DNA of 64,000 bases from assembly GCA_904419525.1 (NCBI GenBank), contig CAJFRT010000002.1, positions 1 through 64,000 of the forward strand. Direction: 5' to 3'. Below are positions 32,205 to 40,916 of this stretch, in pieces. Within the stretch, counting starts at the first letter, position 1. Every line of letters starts with the position of its first letter. The notes beneath the pieces were generated by a model, which saw only the letters and a program-made list of their open reading frames with translations, ran no database searches and was not told the DNA's origin. The position numbers were made by a program, and so were the translations under genes. The DNA comes from Candidatus Gallimonas merdae (GTDB taxonomy: Bacteria; Bacillota; Clostridia; Christensenellales; Borkfalkiaceae).

Positions 32205-35114
32205 TTATTCCGATATTTTTACAAAAATTGCCTCAACTTCAAGATACGAGATAAGATTTTCGTCATGTCTGACAGCCGTCGTTACCCCGTCCGACCATTG
32301 TAAAAACGCATATCCTTCATCTGGGATCGCTTCCACGGTAATGCTTGATCCATAAGGTACTTTCAGGTATCCTCCCGGTCTGTCTAGCTCAATTAGATAT
32401 ATTTGCCCAATGTATTTTTGATCTACCGGTCTCAACATATAATTCAGCTGCACCAAATTCTCATGCTGCCAATACTCCATCGGGATCCCGACCTGCTTCC
32501 CATCTATTACCTCTTCCCGCAAAAGATATTTTCTTGTTGCCTCGAGACACTGCTCGCGATTACCGGCGCCGAGCGCACTATTGAACTCATGGTAGGAAAG
32601 CTGCAACTCCGATTCGTCATATACATATTCGACCGTATGCGCATATTCATGCAAACAGGTCTCCACCAACGCCATCGCAAAACCTTCATATTCGTTTTTT
32701 TCATAAAACCCGGACAGAATATTCAACAGCGTGATATTATTCAAAGTATTCACTTTGAGATTGACATCCATAAAAATACATCCATATTTCAGCGCTGCCA
32801 AACCTGCAGAATATCCGATATGCCCGTATTTTTCCCCTACCGACAGCATCGTAAGAATGTTATGATATTTCCCGAGCAACGGCACCGCCTCAGGAACATT
32901 ATTCGCGTTCACGGAATTCTCGGATGCTATGTCGCTGTCAAAACTATCCTCCGTAATAGGGACCGTTGTGAAGTACAGGTCAACTTCAAACCGTGCAATT
33001 CCCGTAAACCATTCGTTCAACACGTCCGCCATTTTTTGTGCGATCGCCGCATCAATCTCCCGTTCGATCGACGACAGCCGATGTTCAAAGGTCTCATCCT
33101 GCTCCGACCGGGTGGAATACAGCGTCGCCTGAACTTCATCCGTCACCAACAGCAGGATCTTGTGCAGATTGTCCTCCTCTCCGTTCCTGATCCAACGGGC
33201 ATACAGCACATCGCTCTCCAATGCAAAGCCATAGTAGCCGAGCATATATATGCCGTCCTCATCAACAACTTTCAGGCGATATTCCTGATCCGCATACCAC
33301 CCGTCAAACGTATAACCTTCCATTTCGGGCAGGACAAACACCGTATCCCGGATAGCATTCCTGTCAAGCACGACCTCCGTCTGCAACGGCATTCCTGTCG
33401 CAAACCCGTAATCATAGCGGAACATCTTTTGGATCGGCTCGAAATATGCAATCAGATCAAGGCTCTTTTGGGCTGCAAGGTCTTGCCTGGTCGCCTCCGG
33501 ATTTCCGTCCGACCAGCCGGCAAACACATATCCCTCTTTTGGAACTGCCGTGACCTGCGTAAAGTCCTCCCCTTCCAACACCGCCTGCGAAGTGTCGCCA
33601 ACCAGCTCTCCTCCGCCGCGTTCGTCAACACGGTACTCCGCTCCGTAACCGAAATAGGCAATCAACCGAAGATCCTCCGTCAATATCCATTCCGGATGCC
33701 GCGCCGTCGTTACCCCGTCCGACCATCTTACGAATGCACATCCTTCATTCGGTCGGGCTTCCAATATGCCGCTGGATTCGCCATAATATCCGATAACATC
33801 TACCCCTCCGGTAATATATTCCCCGATTTCATAAATCCTGCCAGGGCCAACCGAGATACAATTAATACGAATCCTTTTCAGCCCGAAAAAAGCACAAATA
33901 CGTATATCTTCCCGGATATTGATATCATGCCGTTCCAAAGTATCTACTTCTTCGCCGAAGGCTTCATAGTGATAACCCGCCGAATTTGTGACCCCCCAAC
34001 CTTGGAACTCGTAGCCTTCTTCCGTTACGACTGCCTTGACGGGCGTGCAGTCTTTCCCCCACTCCACCTTTTGTACCGTTTCCCCGACGACCTCTCCGCC
34101 GGATGACATGGTATATGTGACCGTAAACACCCTTACACGAAAAATCGCCGTGACAGACAGATTTCCTTTGACGATATCCGTCCGTTCCGCCGTCGTCACT
34201 CCGTCCGACCACTCTGCAAATTCATATCCTTCTGCGGGGATCGCTGTCACGGTCGATGCGCTCTCTTCCCAGCGCACCGTCTGTTCGGTCTGTCCTTCCA
34301 GGCTCCCGCCCTCCCCCGCTTCATACCGGACGCTGTATTCCTGCTTCTCAAACAGCGCCGTGACAGAAAAGTCATCTTCGATCTCAGGTTCCTGCCGCTG
34401 TGCGGACATCTCCCCATCCGACCAGCCGACAAAACGATAGCCTTCCTCCGGAACTGCCGTTACAGCGCGGGATGGCTCTCCCCAAAAAACGGTCTGACTG
34501 CTCTCGCCTTCGATCGTTCCGCCGTCTCCCGCCTGATACGTCACCGTTAATTGCCGCCTGGCAAAAAATGCCGTGACACCGATCCCTTCACGGACATCCG
34601 TATCCTTCCGTATTGCATTCGTCTGTCCGTCTGACCAGCCCGTGAAAAAATAGCCTTCGGCCGGAACGGCTATTACAACGCTGGTCTCATCTCCCCAAAA
34701 AACGGTCTGACTGCTCTCGCCTTCAACTGTTCCACCTTCGCCTGCGCGATATGTCACCGTAAATTGCCTCTTGGCAAACAATGCCGTGACGGATATATCT
34801 TCCCTGACGTCCAGCTCGCGCCGCCAGCCGGATGTATTTCCGTCCGACCAGCCGACAAACACATAGCCCTCATCCGGAAGCGCCTCTACCGGCGCGGCAT
34901 TCCCTCTTTCCGCTATCGTTTGCTGTAACAGTCCTTCGACTCGACCGCCCTCGCCTGCCTGATAACTGACTGTATACCGCTCGATCTGCGTGACAGGATC
35001 TTCCCCGATCGGAGTCCGCTCCGCTTCCTTGCACGCGCTGAAAAGACCTATCCCCAACATTAGGACAGTAACGAAGAAAATTCCGAAAAACAATTTTGTA
35101 AAACATTTTTTCAT
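32205..35114 (-). CDS. 969-residue lipoprotein with tandem bacterial repeats and HExxH metallopeptidase-like domain
   Basis: Signal peptide with a lipobox-like FSAC (Cys about 28). Residues about 46-590 are seven tandem units of about 67 residues, each with an AGEGG-type turn, a TV.WG segment, EGY.F.GWSDG and a closing VTA.F strand, as in divergent InlB B-repeats. A classic InlB-like unit follows (GYTFDGWYADQ). A globular region of about 300 residues then holds CLHEYAHTVEYV, an HExxH zinc-binding motif at 822-826, with further acidic residues downstream. A last half-repeat closes the protein. A surface metallopeptidase displayed on a repeat stalk is the best inference. The gene is visibly richer in A+T than its neighbours. 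The ATG has no Shine-Dalgarno sequence and lies six bases after a -10 box. Confidence 0.85.
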   Translation of the reverse strand: MKKCFTKLFFGIFFVTVLMLGIGLFSACKEAERTPIGEDPVTQIERYTVSYQAGEGGRVEGLLQQTIAERGNAAPVEALPDEGYVFVGWSDGNTSGWRRELDVREDISVTALFAKRQFTVTYRAGEGGTVEGESSQTVFWGDETSVVIAVPAEGYFFTGWSDGQTNAIRKDTDVREGIGVTAFFARRQLTVTYQAGDGGTIEGESSQTVFWGEPSRAVTAVPEEGYRFVGWSDGEMSAQRQEPEIEDDFSVTALFEKQEYSVRYEAGEGGSLEGQTEQTVRWEESASTVTAIPAEGYEFAEWSDGVTTAERTDIVKGNLSVTAIFRVRVFTVTYTMSSGGEVVGETVQKVEWGKDCTPVKAVVTEEGYEFQGWGVTNSAGYHYEAFGEEVDTLERHDINIREDIRICAFFGLKRIRINCISVGPGRIYEIGEYITGGVDVIGYYGESSGILEARPNEGCAFVRWSDGVTTARHPEWILTEDLRLIAYFGYGAEYRVDERGGGELVGDTSQAVLEGEDFTQVTAVPKEGYVFAGWSDGNPEATRQDLAAQKSLDLIAYFEPIQKMFRYDYGFATGMPLQTEVVLDRNAIRDTVFVLPEMEGYTFDGWYADQEYRLKVVDEDGIYMLGYYGFALESDVLYARWIRNGEEDNLHKILLLVTDEVQATLYSTRSEQDETFEHRLSSIEREIDAAIAQKMADVLNEWFTGIARFEVDLYFTTVPITEDSFDSDIASENSVNANNVPEAVPLLGKYHNILTMLSVGEKYGHIGYSAGLAALKYGCIFMDVNLKVNTLNNITLLNILSGFYEKNEYEGFAMALVETCLHEYAHTVEYVYDESELQLSYHEFNSALGAGNREQCLEATRKYLLREEVIDGKQVGIPMEYWQHENLVQLNYMLRPVDQKYIGQIYLIELDRPGGYLKVPYGSSITVEAIPDEGYAFLQWSDGVTTAVRHDENLISYLEVEAIFVKISE

Positions 35115-35120
35115 ATTTTT

Positions 35121-35149
35121 ATTTTATCACAAAATCATCACTATTTCAA
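35121..35149 (-). promoter_or_regulatory. promoter abutting the start of the repeat lipoprotein gene
   Basis: On the minus strand TTGAAA (35149-35144), 17-base spacer, TAAAAT (35126-35121), then six bases to the ATG at 35114. A leaderless transcript is predicted. Confidence 0.65.
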
Positions 35150-35185
35150 CATGAATACGACATATTTCAGGATTTTGCGCCACGA

Positions 35186-35211
35186 AAAAAACGGGCTCAC
35201 GCCCGTTTTTT
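35186..35211. terminator. terminator after the flavin/2Fe-2S reductase gene
   Basis: AAAAAACGGGC (35186-35196), TCAC loop, GCCCGTTTTTT (35201-35211); poly-A on the left gives a T-run on the minus strand, 20 bases after the reductase stop. Confidence 0.85.
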
Positions 35212-35230
35212 CGTTTGTTTTGTGCAACAG

Positions 35231-36388
35231 TCATTCGTCGGATTCCCGTTTGGGAACGACAAATTCCATATCGGAATCGGGATAGGAACAGCAAGGGTGG
35301 AAATAGCCGAACTTTTTGTCCGCCAGTCTCCGTTTATCCGCGCCCGCAATGCTGAATTTCCCGCTGATCAGACGGCTGTGACAGAACCCGCAGCCGCCCG
35401 CACGGCACTTGGCGGGGACCTGCAGTCCCGCGCGCTCGAGTGCGGTCAGCACGGTCTCACGCGCATCGGCCCGTACGGTGTGCGTTCCGAACCCGATGTG
35501 AACGGTGAGCGTGTATTCCGCAGGCGCGACGTCGCGCGTTCCGACGCAGCCCGCCTCCTTCCGCACACGCCTGAGCGGCAGTCCGAGCTTCTTCGTTTCG
35601 CCGTCCAGGAACTTGTACATCGCGGAGGGGCCGCACATCATGACAGTGAAATCTTCCTGCGGGACATACTTTTTGATGATGTCCGCAGTGATGAAGCCGT
35701 GTTCATAGCCCTCTTTGCGCTCATCGCTGAGCACATAGACGACGCGGATCCTGTCACAGGAAAGCGCGTCGAGCTCGGCTTTCAAAGCGAGATCGCTTTC
35801 CTTTTTCTCGCCGTAAAAAATGATGATCGAAAAATCTTCCGTGCCGTCCGCGATCGCCTGCGCCATCGAATAGAAGGGCGTGATGCCGCTTCCGCCCGCA
35901 CAGGCAACGACGACGGACGCATCGCGCACGGGCTCGTAATAGAAATCGCCGGATGGATCGCCCAGCAGGAACTTATCCCCGGCCTTTGCCTGTCCGCACA
36001 GATAGTCGCTGAAAAAGCCGCACTTTTTGACCGTGACCGAGACGCGTTTTTCAAGTCCCGCGGCAGGCGCCGACGAGACGGCATACGGCCGCGAGACGTC
36101 GCTTTCCCCCACTCTGCAGCCGACCGTAATATACTGTCCTGCGCGGAAATACATGGGACGCTGCGTTTCAAACGTCAGCGTGTACATATCCGCGGTCTTT
36201 CCCTCCACGGAGAGGAGCGTCGCGCTCTGATAGCCGGGATGCAGGATCCTGGCCGTCTCATTGACGCGGTACGTCTTGGGGAGCGGCGTCGCGGCGCCCT
36301 CCGCAAGCTTTTCCCGCCGCTTGGGGACCATCTTTTTGAAGCGCAGAAGATCCATGAATCCGAAGATCTGTTTCTGAAAAATATACAT
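35231..36388 (-). CDS. ferredoxin-NAD(P)+ reductase-like flavoprotein with C-terminal 2Fe-2S domain
   Basis: A 385-residue electron-transfer protein. Order: FAD-binding barrel (about 45-150, RPYAVSSAPA), NAD(P)-binding domain (about 155-290, ACAGGSGITPFYSM and MMCGPSAMYKF), and a plant-type 2Fe-2S ferredoxin domain (about 295-385) with cysteines in CRAGGCGFC and a last one in HPCCSYP. It moves electrons from NAD(P)H through flavin to the iron-sulfur cluster. The frame is open to 36493, but GGGAGGG precedes the ATG at 36388, which directly follows the stop of the CrtI-like gene. It is probably the electron partner of that enzyme. Confidence 0.92.
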   Translation of the reverse strand: MYIFQKQIFGFMDLLRFKKMVPKRREKLAEGAATPLPKTYRVNETARILHPGYQSATLLSVEGKTADMYTLTFETQRPMYFRAGQYITVGCRVGESDVSRPYAVSSAPAAGLEKRVSVTVKKCGFFSDYLCGQAKAGDKFLLGDPSGDFYYEPVRDASVVVACAGGSGITPFYSMAQAIADGTEDFSIIIFYGEKKESDLALKAELDALSCDRIRVVYVLSDERKEGYEHGFITADIIKKYVPQEDFTVMMCGPSAMYKFLDGETKKLGLPLRRVRKEAGCVGTRDVAPAEYTLTVHIGFGTHTVRADARETVLTALERAGLQVPAKCRAGGCGFCHSRLISGKFSIAGADKRRLADKKFGYFHPCCSYPDSDMEFVVPKRESDE

Positions 36389-36389
36389 G

Positions 36390-37919
36390 TCAGCCCTCCC
36401 TCTTGATGTCGCCGACCGTCTGTCTGCCGGCGATGTCGCCCGCATGATAAGCGCTCGAATATCCCGAAAGGCGCATCGCATAGCCGCTTGCAAAGCGCAG
36501 CCCGCGCACGCCGTTTTCGTAGTCCTCGTTCATCATCTGCAGGCGGGGCATCAGTCCGTCCCAATACTGCGATTCATACCCGTAGATGACGCCCTGCGGG
36601 TGTCCGCAGTAGCGCGCATATGTCATGGGCGTCGCCACCGAGATCTCCTCGATATGCCCGCGCAGTTTTGCGCCCGTATCCTGCTCGAACCGGTCGATCA
36701 TCTTGTTTGCAACGTAATCCTTGGTCCTGAAGTAATCCTGCGGCGAAACGTTTGCCCAGTCGTCCGACATATACAATGTTGTAAAATACATCATCGTCGT
36801 GCCCTTGGGCGAGCAGCCGGGGTCGGCGCGGTTCAGGCAGACGGTCGCCTGGACATCGTTGTCTTTGATGGTGCGCATCTTCTCATATTGCGCGACGGAA
36901 TCCATCGTGTCGTACAGGAAATAGTTGTGATTTACGATGCCGAGCTCGTCGGGACTTGCATCCAGACCCAGGAACATGCAAAATCCCCTGCCCGAGAGCT
37001 TGCGCGCATTGGTGGCCCGCACCGCACGCTCGGGCGGCGCGTCCATCAGCTTGCCGTAGACGACGTGCGGCGAGCAGTTGGCAACGACGTGCCGCGTCTC
37101 GATCTGCGTGCCGTCGTCCAGGATCACGCCCTCGACACCGTCCTTTCCCGTGACGATCTTCACCGCTTCGGTATTCATCAGAACGTCTCCGCCGAGTCCG
37201 AGGATCCTCTCGACAAAGGCGAGCGACATCTCATGCGAGCGGGACTTAGGCATCATCGCCCCGCGCAGGATATAGCGGTTGACCATGGAGGCATAGTGCA
37301 CAAAACTCATATCGTCGAGATCCGCACCCAGATAACACCAGTATGCGCTCAGGATATCCTTGGCTTTTTTGGGAAGCCCGATAACCTTGAACACCTCGTT
37401 GACCGAATAGGACCCGCAGCGGACAAAGTTTCCGAAGTGCTCCACCATATATTTGGAATCCGTCTTTCCGTTCACGGAGTTGCTGTATGCCTGCGCGAGA
37501 CGGACTTCCTCCGCAAGGTCAAAAAACCTGCGCGTCGCCTTTGCGCTTCCGGGGACATATCCCTCCATTTTCCGAATAAATGCTTCAACGCCGAACGGCA
37601 TCGTCGCGTCCAGCTTCTCCGCCCGCGAAATGACGCGGTATGCGTCGGGAATGGGCAGCCATTCAATCTTGTCCGTCACGCCGAGCTCGTCAAAGAGCAC
37701 GCGCAGATCGCCGGCATTCTCCGCCGTACCGAAGTCGTTCAGCTCGTGAAGAGATGCCTCGAATTCAAATCTGCCGCGGCGGAAACTCGTCGCGAATCCT
37801 CCGGGAAGGTTGTGCTTTTCCACAAGCAGCGTCTTCATGCCTGCCTGCGCAAGGCGCACGGCAGCTGCAAGGCCGCCGTTCCCGGAACCGATCACGACTG
37901 CATCGTATTTCACTTTCAT
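36390..37919 (-). CDS. CrtI/phytoene-dehydrogenase-like FAD oxidoreductase
   Basis: A 509-residue flavoprotein of the phytoene desaturase / retinol saturase group. The N-terminal VVIGSGNGGLAAAVRLA is a Rossmann FAD site, followed by VEKHNLPGGFATSF; the C-terminal GLRFASGYAMRLSG and YHAGDIAGRQTVGD fit the family's FAD-binding end. Members saturate or desaturate isoprenoid and other lipid chains. No carotenoid genes are near, so I would not name a substrate. An AAGGAGGAG site precedes the ATG. It forms a two-gene operon with the flavin/2Fe-2S reductase. Confidence 0.88.
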   Translation of the reverse strand: MKVKYDAVVIGSGNGGLAAAVRLAQAGMKTLLVEKHNLPGGFATSFRRGRFEFEASLHELNDFGTAENAGDLRVLFDELGVTDKIEWLPIPDAYRVISRAEKLDATMPFGVEAFIRKMEGYVPGSAKATRRFFDLAEEVRLAQAYSNSVNGKTDSKYMVEHFGNFVRCGSYSVNEVFKVIGLPKKAKDILSAYWCYLGADLDDMSFVHYASMVNRYILRGAMMPKSRSHEMSLAFVERILGLGGDVLMNTEAVKIVTGKDGVEGVILDDGTQIETRHVVANCSPHVVYGKLMDAPPERAVRATNARKLSGRGFCMFLGLDASPDELGIVNHNYFLYDTMDSVAQYEKMRTIKDNDVQATVCLNRADPGCSPKGTTMMYFTTLYMSDDWANVSPQDYFRTKDYVANKMIDRFEQDTGAKLRGHIEEISVATPMTYARYCGHPQGVIYGYESQYWDGLMPRLQMMNEDYENGVRGLRFASGYAMRLSGYSSAYHAGDIAGRQTVGDIKREG

Positions 37920-37961
37920 CGGTCTCCTCCTTCCGGACGACTTCTGCCGCCCGCTGTCTAT

Positions 37962-37990
37962 ATTGTAAACCCCGAAGGACGTTCCGTCAA
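37962..37990 (-). promoter_or_regulatory. promoter of the CrtI-like/reductase operon
   Basis: On the minus strand TTGACG (37990-37985), 17-base spacer, TACAAT (37967-37962), about 42 bases before the ATG. Confidence 0.65.
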
Positions 37991-38075
37991 GGGCTTATCG
38001 AAAAAACGTTGTGTTATTTTTTCATGAAAAATACGCCTTCCGACAAAAAATTCTTGCATAATCGGTGCAGAATGC

Positions 38076-38104
38076 TTGACAAGCGCGTGAATTTTTAGTA
38101 TGAT
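38076..38104 (+). promoter_or_regulatory. promoter of tRNA-Val
   Basis: TTGACA (38076-38081), 17-base spacer, TATGAT (38099-38104), 15 bases before the tRNA 5' end. Confidence 0.75.
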
Positions 38105-38119
38105 AGCCGTTGTCACCAC

Positions 38120-38196
<77 letters not shown>

Positions 38197-38281
38197 CCGA
38201 ACCCTGTATATCGTGCCGAAGGTCCCGTCCGAATGCGCCGATGTGTGGGGTTTCATTTTTTGTCCGGAACTTTCCGGAAAG

Positions 38282-38325
38282 AGCGCCGCGGGGGGCCCCC
38301 GGGGGGTGTGCGCTTTACTTTTTCT
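38282..38325 (+). terminator. possible terminator of tRNA-Val with G/C-tract core
   Basis: AGCGC (38282-38286) and GCGCT (38310-38314) flank runs of G and C (six G, five C, six G) and are followed by TTACTTTTTCTT. The outer stem is short, so this is uncertain. It overlaps the 3' end of the convergent gene at 38315. Confidence 0.35.
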
Positions 38326-38926
38326 TCTGCCTTGCGGGGAGACGGAAATACGTGCGCAGCAGGGCGCATTCCTCCTCCGAAAGGATCATCTTGTCGACGG
38401 GATAAATGGTGACGCGATTGGGATACAACAGGAAAAATTCCTTGTTCTCCCTGATCTTTTCAAAATCGGAATAGCGCAGACGCGCCGTGGACACATGCTC
38501 GCCCGAACGGTAATCGTTGATGACGATGCCTTCGGGATAAAACTCATATTCGTTGACAAAGGCATGTGCAAGCTGCTTTTTGTTCATCCTTGCGCCAGTG
38601 ATCAGTAAGACCAGTCCGAAAGCGAAGAAGACGGCTCCGCCCCACAGCAGAATGTCGAGCCAGAAATCATCGGGCAGAAGAATGATCCCTTCCTCCGCGA
38701 TCACGGAAAAGACGATATACAAGACGAGCATCACAATGCCGAGGATCATCATACAGAGCATGACCGCACGCGAAGTTTTTGAAATTCGCCTTAGCAGAGC
38801 GGCATCGATCGCAACGCGGGTCCTGACGCAGGGAGCCCCTGACTGAGACTCCTGTTCCTGCGGCACCGCGGCGGACTCTTGCTCCGCTTCATGCGTGTTC
38901 TGTTCTTCTGCATTCAATTCCATCAT
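38315..38926 (-). CDS. YcxB-like membrane protein
   Basis: A 203-residue protein with an acidic, Gln-rich N-terminus (about 1-40), two hydrophobic segments (about 55-78 and 88-110), and a C-terminal cytoplasmic domain like YcxB (FYPEGIVINDYRSGEHVSTARLRYSDFEKIRENKE... pattern, then a Tyr-Pro-Asn turn and PVDKMILSEEE). The function of YcxB-like proteins is not known. The last residues are QKKK. AGAGGG precedes a double ATG (38926 or 38923). It lies 64 bases after gpsA and could be the tail of that operon. Confidence 0.75.
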   Translation of the reverse strand: MMELNAEEQNTHEAEQESAAVPQEQESQSGAPCVRTRVAIDAALLRRISKTSRAVMLCMMILGIVMLVLYIVFSVIAEEGIILLPDDFWLDILLWGGAVFFAFGLVLLITGARMNKKQLAHAFVNEYEFYPEGIVINDYRSGEHVSTARLRYSDFEKIRENKEFFLLYPNRVTIYPVDKMILSEEECALLRTYFRLPARQKKK

Positions 38927-38990
38927 AGTTTCCCTCTTGCGAATGTATTATGTCACGCATAGTACTACGAAATGATATGATTTCGGCGTT

Positions 38991-39965
38991 TTATTCGTAC
39001 ATTTCTGCCTTTGTGCTGCGTCGGAAGAGTTTTCCGATCTCCTCTTTGCAGCGCGCAGCATCGTCCCCGGAACCATAGCAGACGGCATAAACCGCCTTGG
39101 TAATGGGCAGATCGACGCCGTATTTTTCGCCGAGCAGCTTCATTGCCCCGCTCGTTGCGACCCCTTCCGCGAGCTTTTCAAACCGCTGTCCCTTTGCCAG
39201 CATTTCGCCATACATGCGGTTGTGGGAATAGGGTGAAAAGAGCGTCGTCTCATAGTCGCCCAGATGCGCAAGCCCATAGGCGGAGAGTTCATTTCCCCCC
39301 ATCGCCTTGATGAGGCGCGCCACCTCGCGCGCGCCGCGCGACATGAGCGGGCCCTTCAGGGGAACGCACAGCACATCGAGGATCCCGGCGGCGATCCCCA
39401 TGACATTTTTTGCCGCGGCGCCGATCTCCGTTCCCAACAGATCGTTGCCGTAATAAAACCGGATCAGATCGCTCTTGAAGCGGTCGACAAGTTCCCGTTT
39501 GAGCGATTCGTTTTCCGAGTCGATGACCATGCAGTTGGGGACGCCCTGCACAAAGCTCTGAATATGGCCGGGCCCCACCCAGACGGCGATCCGGTCAGAA
39601 GAGACCCCGCTTTCGACCAGGATCTCCGAAAGACGTTTGCCCGTCCCGTTCTCGATGCCCTTCATGCACAGAACGAAGATCTTATCGGAGACGTCGCAGC
39701 GCATGATGCGCCGCATAAATCCGCGCAGCCCCTGGGAGCTGATGGAGATCACAATGATCTGCGCATCCGAAACGGCGCGCTCCAGATCGCAGGTGAGACG
39801 GATCCGTTCGTCCAGCTGCACGTATTCGTTGCGGCCCGTCTGTTTCAGGACCTCATAGGAAGGGTCCCCCTCCGGCCCCCAGCTTGTCACCTCATTGCCG
39901 CGCTGCGTGAGATACCATGCGATGAACGAACCCCACCGCCCGCAGCCGAGTACGGAAATCTTCAT
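38991..39965 (-). CDS. gpsA: NAD(P)H-dependent glycerol-3-phosphate dehydrogenase
   Basis: A 324-residue enzyme reducing dihydroxyacetone phosphate to sn-glycerol 3-phosphate for phospholipid synthesis. The Rossmann start [13 protein letters not shown], the active-site segment [15 protein letters not shown] with the catalytic Lys, and the [23 protein letters not shown] stretch match GpsA, although several positions differ from the usual consensus (GLAGLGDL, TC.S..SRN). The start forms an ATGA overlap with the recR stop, so it is the last core gene of the mrnC-recR operon. The divergence leaves a small chance of a related dehydrogenase. Confidence 0.87.
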   Translation of the reverse strand: MKISVLGCGRWGSFIAWYLTQRGNEVTSWGPEGDPSYEVLKQTGRNEYVQLDERIRLTCDLERAVSDAQIIVISISSQGLRGFMRRIMRCDVSDKIFVLCMKGIENGTGKRLSEILVESGVSSDRIAVWVGPGHIQSFVQGVPNCMVIDSENESLKRELVDRFKSDLIRFYYGNDLLGTEIGAAAKNVMGIAAGILDVLCVPLKGPLMSRGAREVARLIKAMGGNELSAYGLAHLGDYETTLFSPYSHNRMYGEMLAKGQRFEKLAEGVATSGAMKLLGEKYGVDLPITKAVYAVCYGSGDDAARCKEEIGKLFRRSTKAEMYE

Positions 39966-40555
39966 ATCTGTTTCCTCTCCGAGAGTGCGCGGGAGAGCGT
40001 CACCTCGTCCGCATATTCGAGTTCGGAGCCGACGGGCACGCCGCGCGAAATGCGCGTGACAAGCACGCCGAGCGGCTTCAGAAGTTTTGCGATATACATG
40101 GCGGTCGCCTCTCCCTCCACATCGGGATTGGTCGCCATGATGACCTCCTTCACGCCGCCCTCGTTCACGCGCTCCAGAAGCTCGCGGATCCGGATATCGT
40201 TGGGCGAAACGCCGTTCATCGGGTCGATGACCCCGTGCAGGACATGATAGACGCCCTTGTATTCATGCAGTTTTTCCAGCGCCACGACGTCCTTGGGCTC
40301 TTTGACGACGCAGATCGTGGACTTGTCGCGCGTCTTGCAGACATCGCAGACATCGTCCTCGGTGAAGTTCCCGCAGATCCTGCAGAAGCGGACCCTGCGC
40401 TTGACGTCCATGACGGCGTCCGCAAAGGCGCGCGCCTCGCTTTCAGACATGGAGATGATCTTATACGCGTAGCGCTGCGCCGTCTTTTTCCCGACGCCGG
40501 GCAGTTTGGAAAACTCGTTCATGAGCCGCCCGATGGGTTCGATAAAAACTTCCAC
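39962..40555 (-). CDS. recR: recombination mediator RecR
   Basis: A 197-residue RecR. Visible parts are the helix-hairpin-helix [16 protein letters not shown], the four-cysteine zinc finger FCRICGN...CDVCKT, and the Toprim domain ([34 protein letters not shown]). It acts with RecF/RecO to load RecA at gaps. The start is a GTG directly after the ybaB stop (TGA then GTG), and the stop overlaps gpsA by four bases, a tightly coupled arrangement. Confidence 0.97.
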   Translation of the reverse strand: MEVFIEPIGRLMNEFSKLPGVGKKTAQRYAYKIISMSESEARAFADAVMDVKRRVRFCRICGNFTEDDVCDVCKTRDKSTICVVKEPKDVVALEKLHEYKGVYHVLHGVIDPMNGVSPNDIRIRELLERVNEGGVKEVIMATNPDVEGEATAMYIAKLLKPLGVLVTRISRGVPVGSELEYADEVTLSRALSERKQI

Positions 40556-40897
40556 TCAGATGAGTCCTCCCATGCCGCCCATGCCGCCGAACTTGCCCAT
40601 TTTTTCCTGATAGACCGCGTCCGCCTTCTTGTAGCCGTCCAGGATCGCGGCCATGATGAGGTCTTCCAGCATCTCCTCGTCCTCCGGGTCGATGACCGAC
40701 TTGTCGATCTCGATGCCGTCGATGATCTTCTTTGCGTTCATATAGACGACGACCGCCTCGCCGCCCGCAGTTCCGACGATCTCCCATTCATCGAGGAGTT
40801 TTTCCGTCGCCTGCATCTCTTCCTGCATCTTCTGCGCCTGTTTCATGAGATTCTGCATGCCGGCGCCGCCCATGCCGCCTCTGTTAAATCCTGCCAT
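40556..40897 (-). CDS. YbaB/EbfC family nucleoid-associated protein
   Basis: A 113-residue protein with the family core: a helical start (MQNLMKQAQKMQEEMQATEKLL), the strand VVGTAGGEAVVVYMNA, and LEDLIMAAILDGYKKAD. It binds DNA as a dimer. Both ends carry Gly/Met-rich tails (NRGGMGGAGM and GGMGGMGGLI). The order dnaX-ybaB-recR is conserved in many bacteria. Confidence 0.96.
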   Translation of the reverse strand: MAGFNRGGMGGAGMQNLMKQAQKMQEEMQATEKLLDEWEIVGTAGGEAVVVYMNAKKIIDGIEIDKSVIDPEDEEMLEDLIMAAILDGYKKADAVYQEKMGKFGGMGGMGGLI

Positions 40898-40916
40898 ACC
40901 TGAATGTCCTCCGTTT

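Noticed and set aside
38288-38306. possible G-quadruplex in the GGGGGG-CCCCC-GGGGGG tract
   Set aside because: Only two G-runs are present and the C-run would pair with either; a terminator core is simpler.
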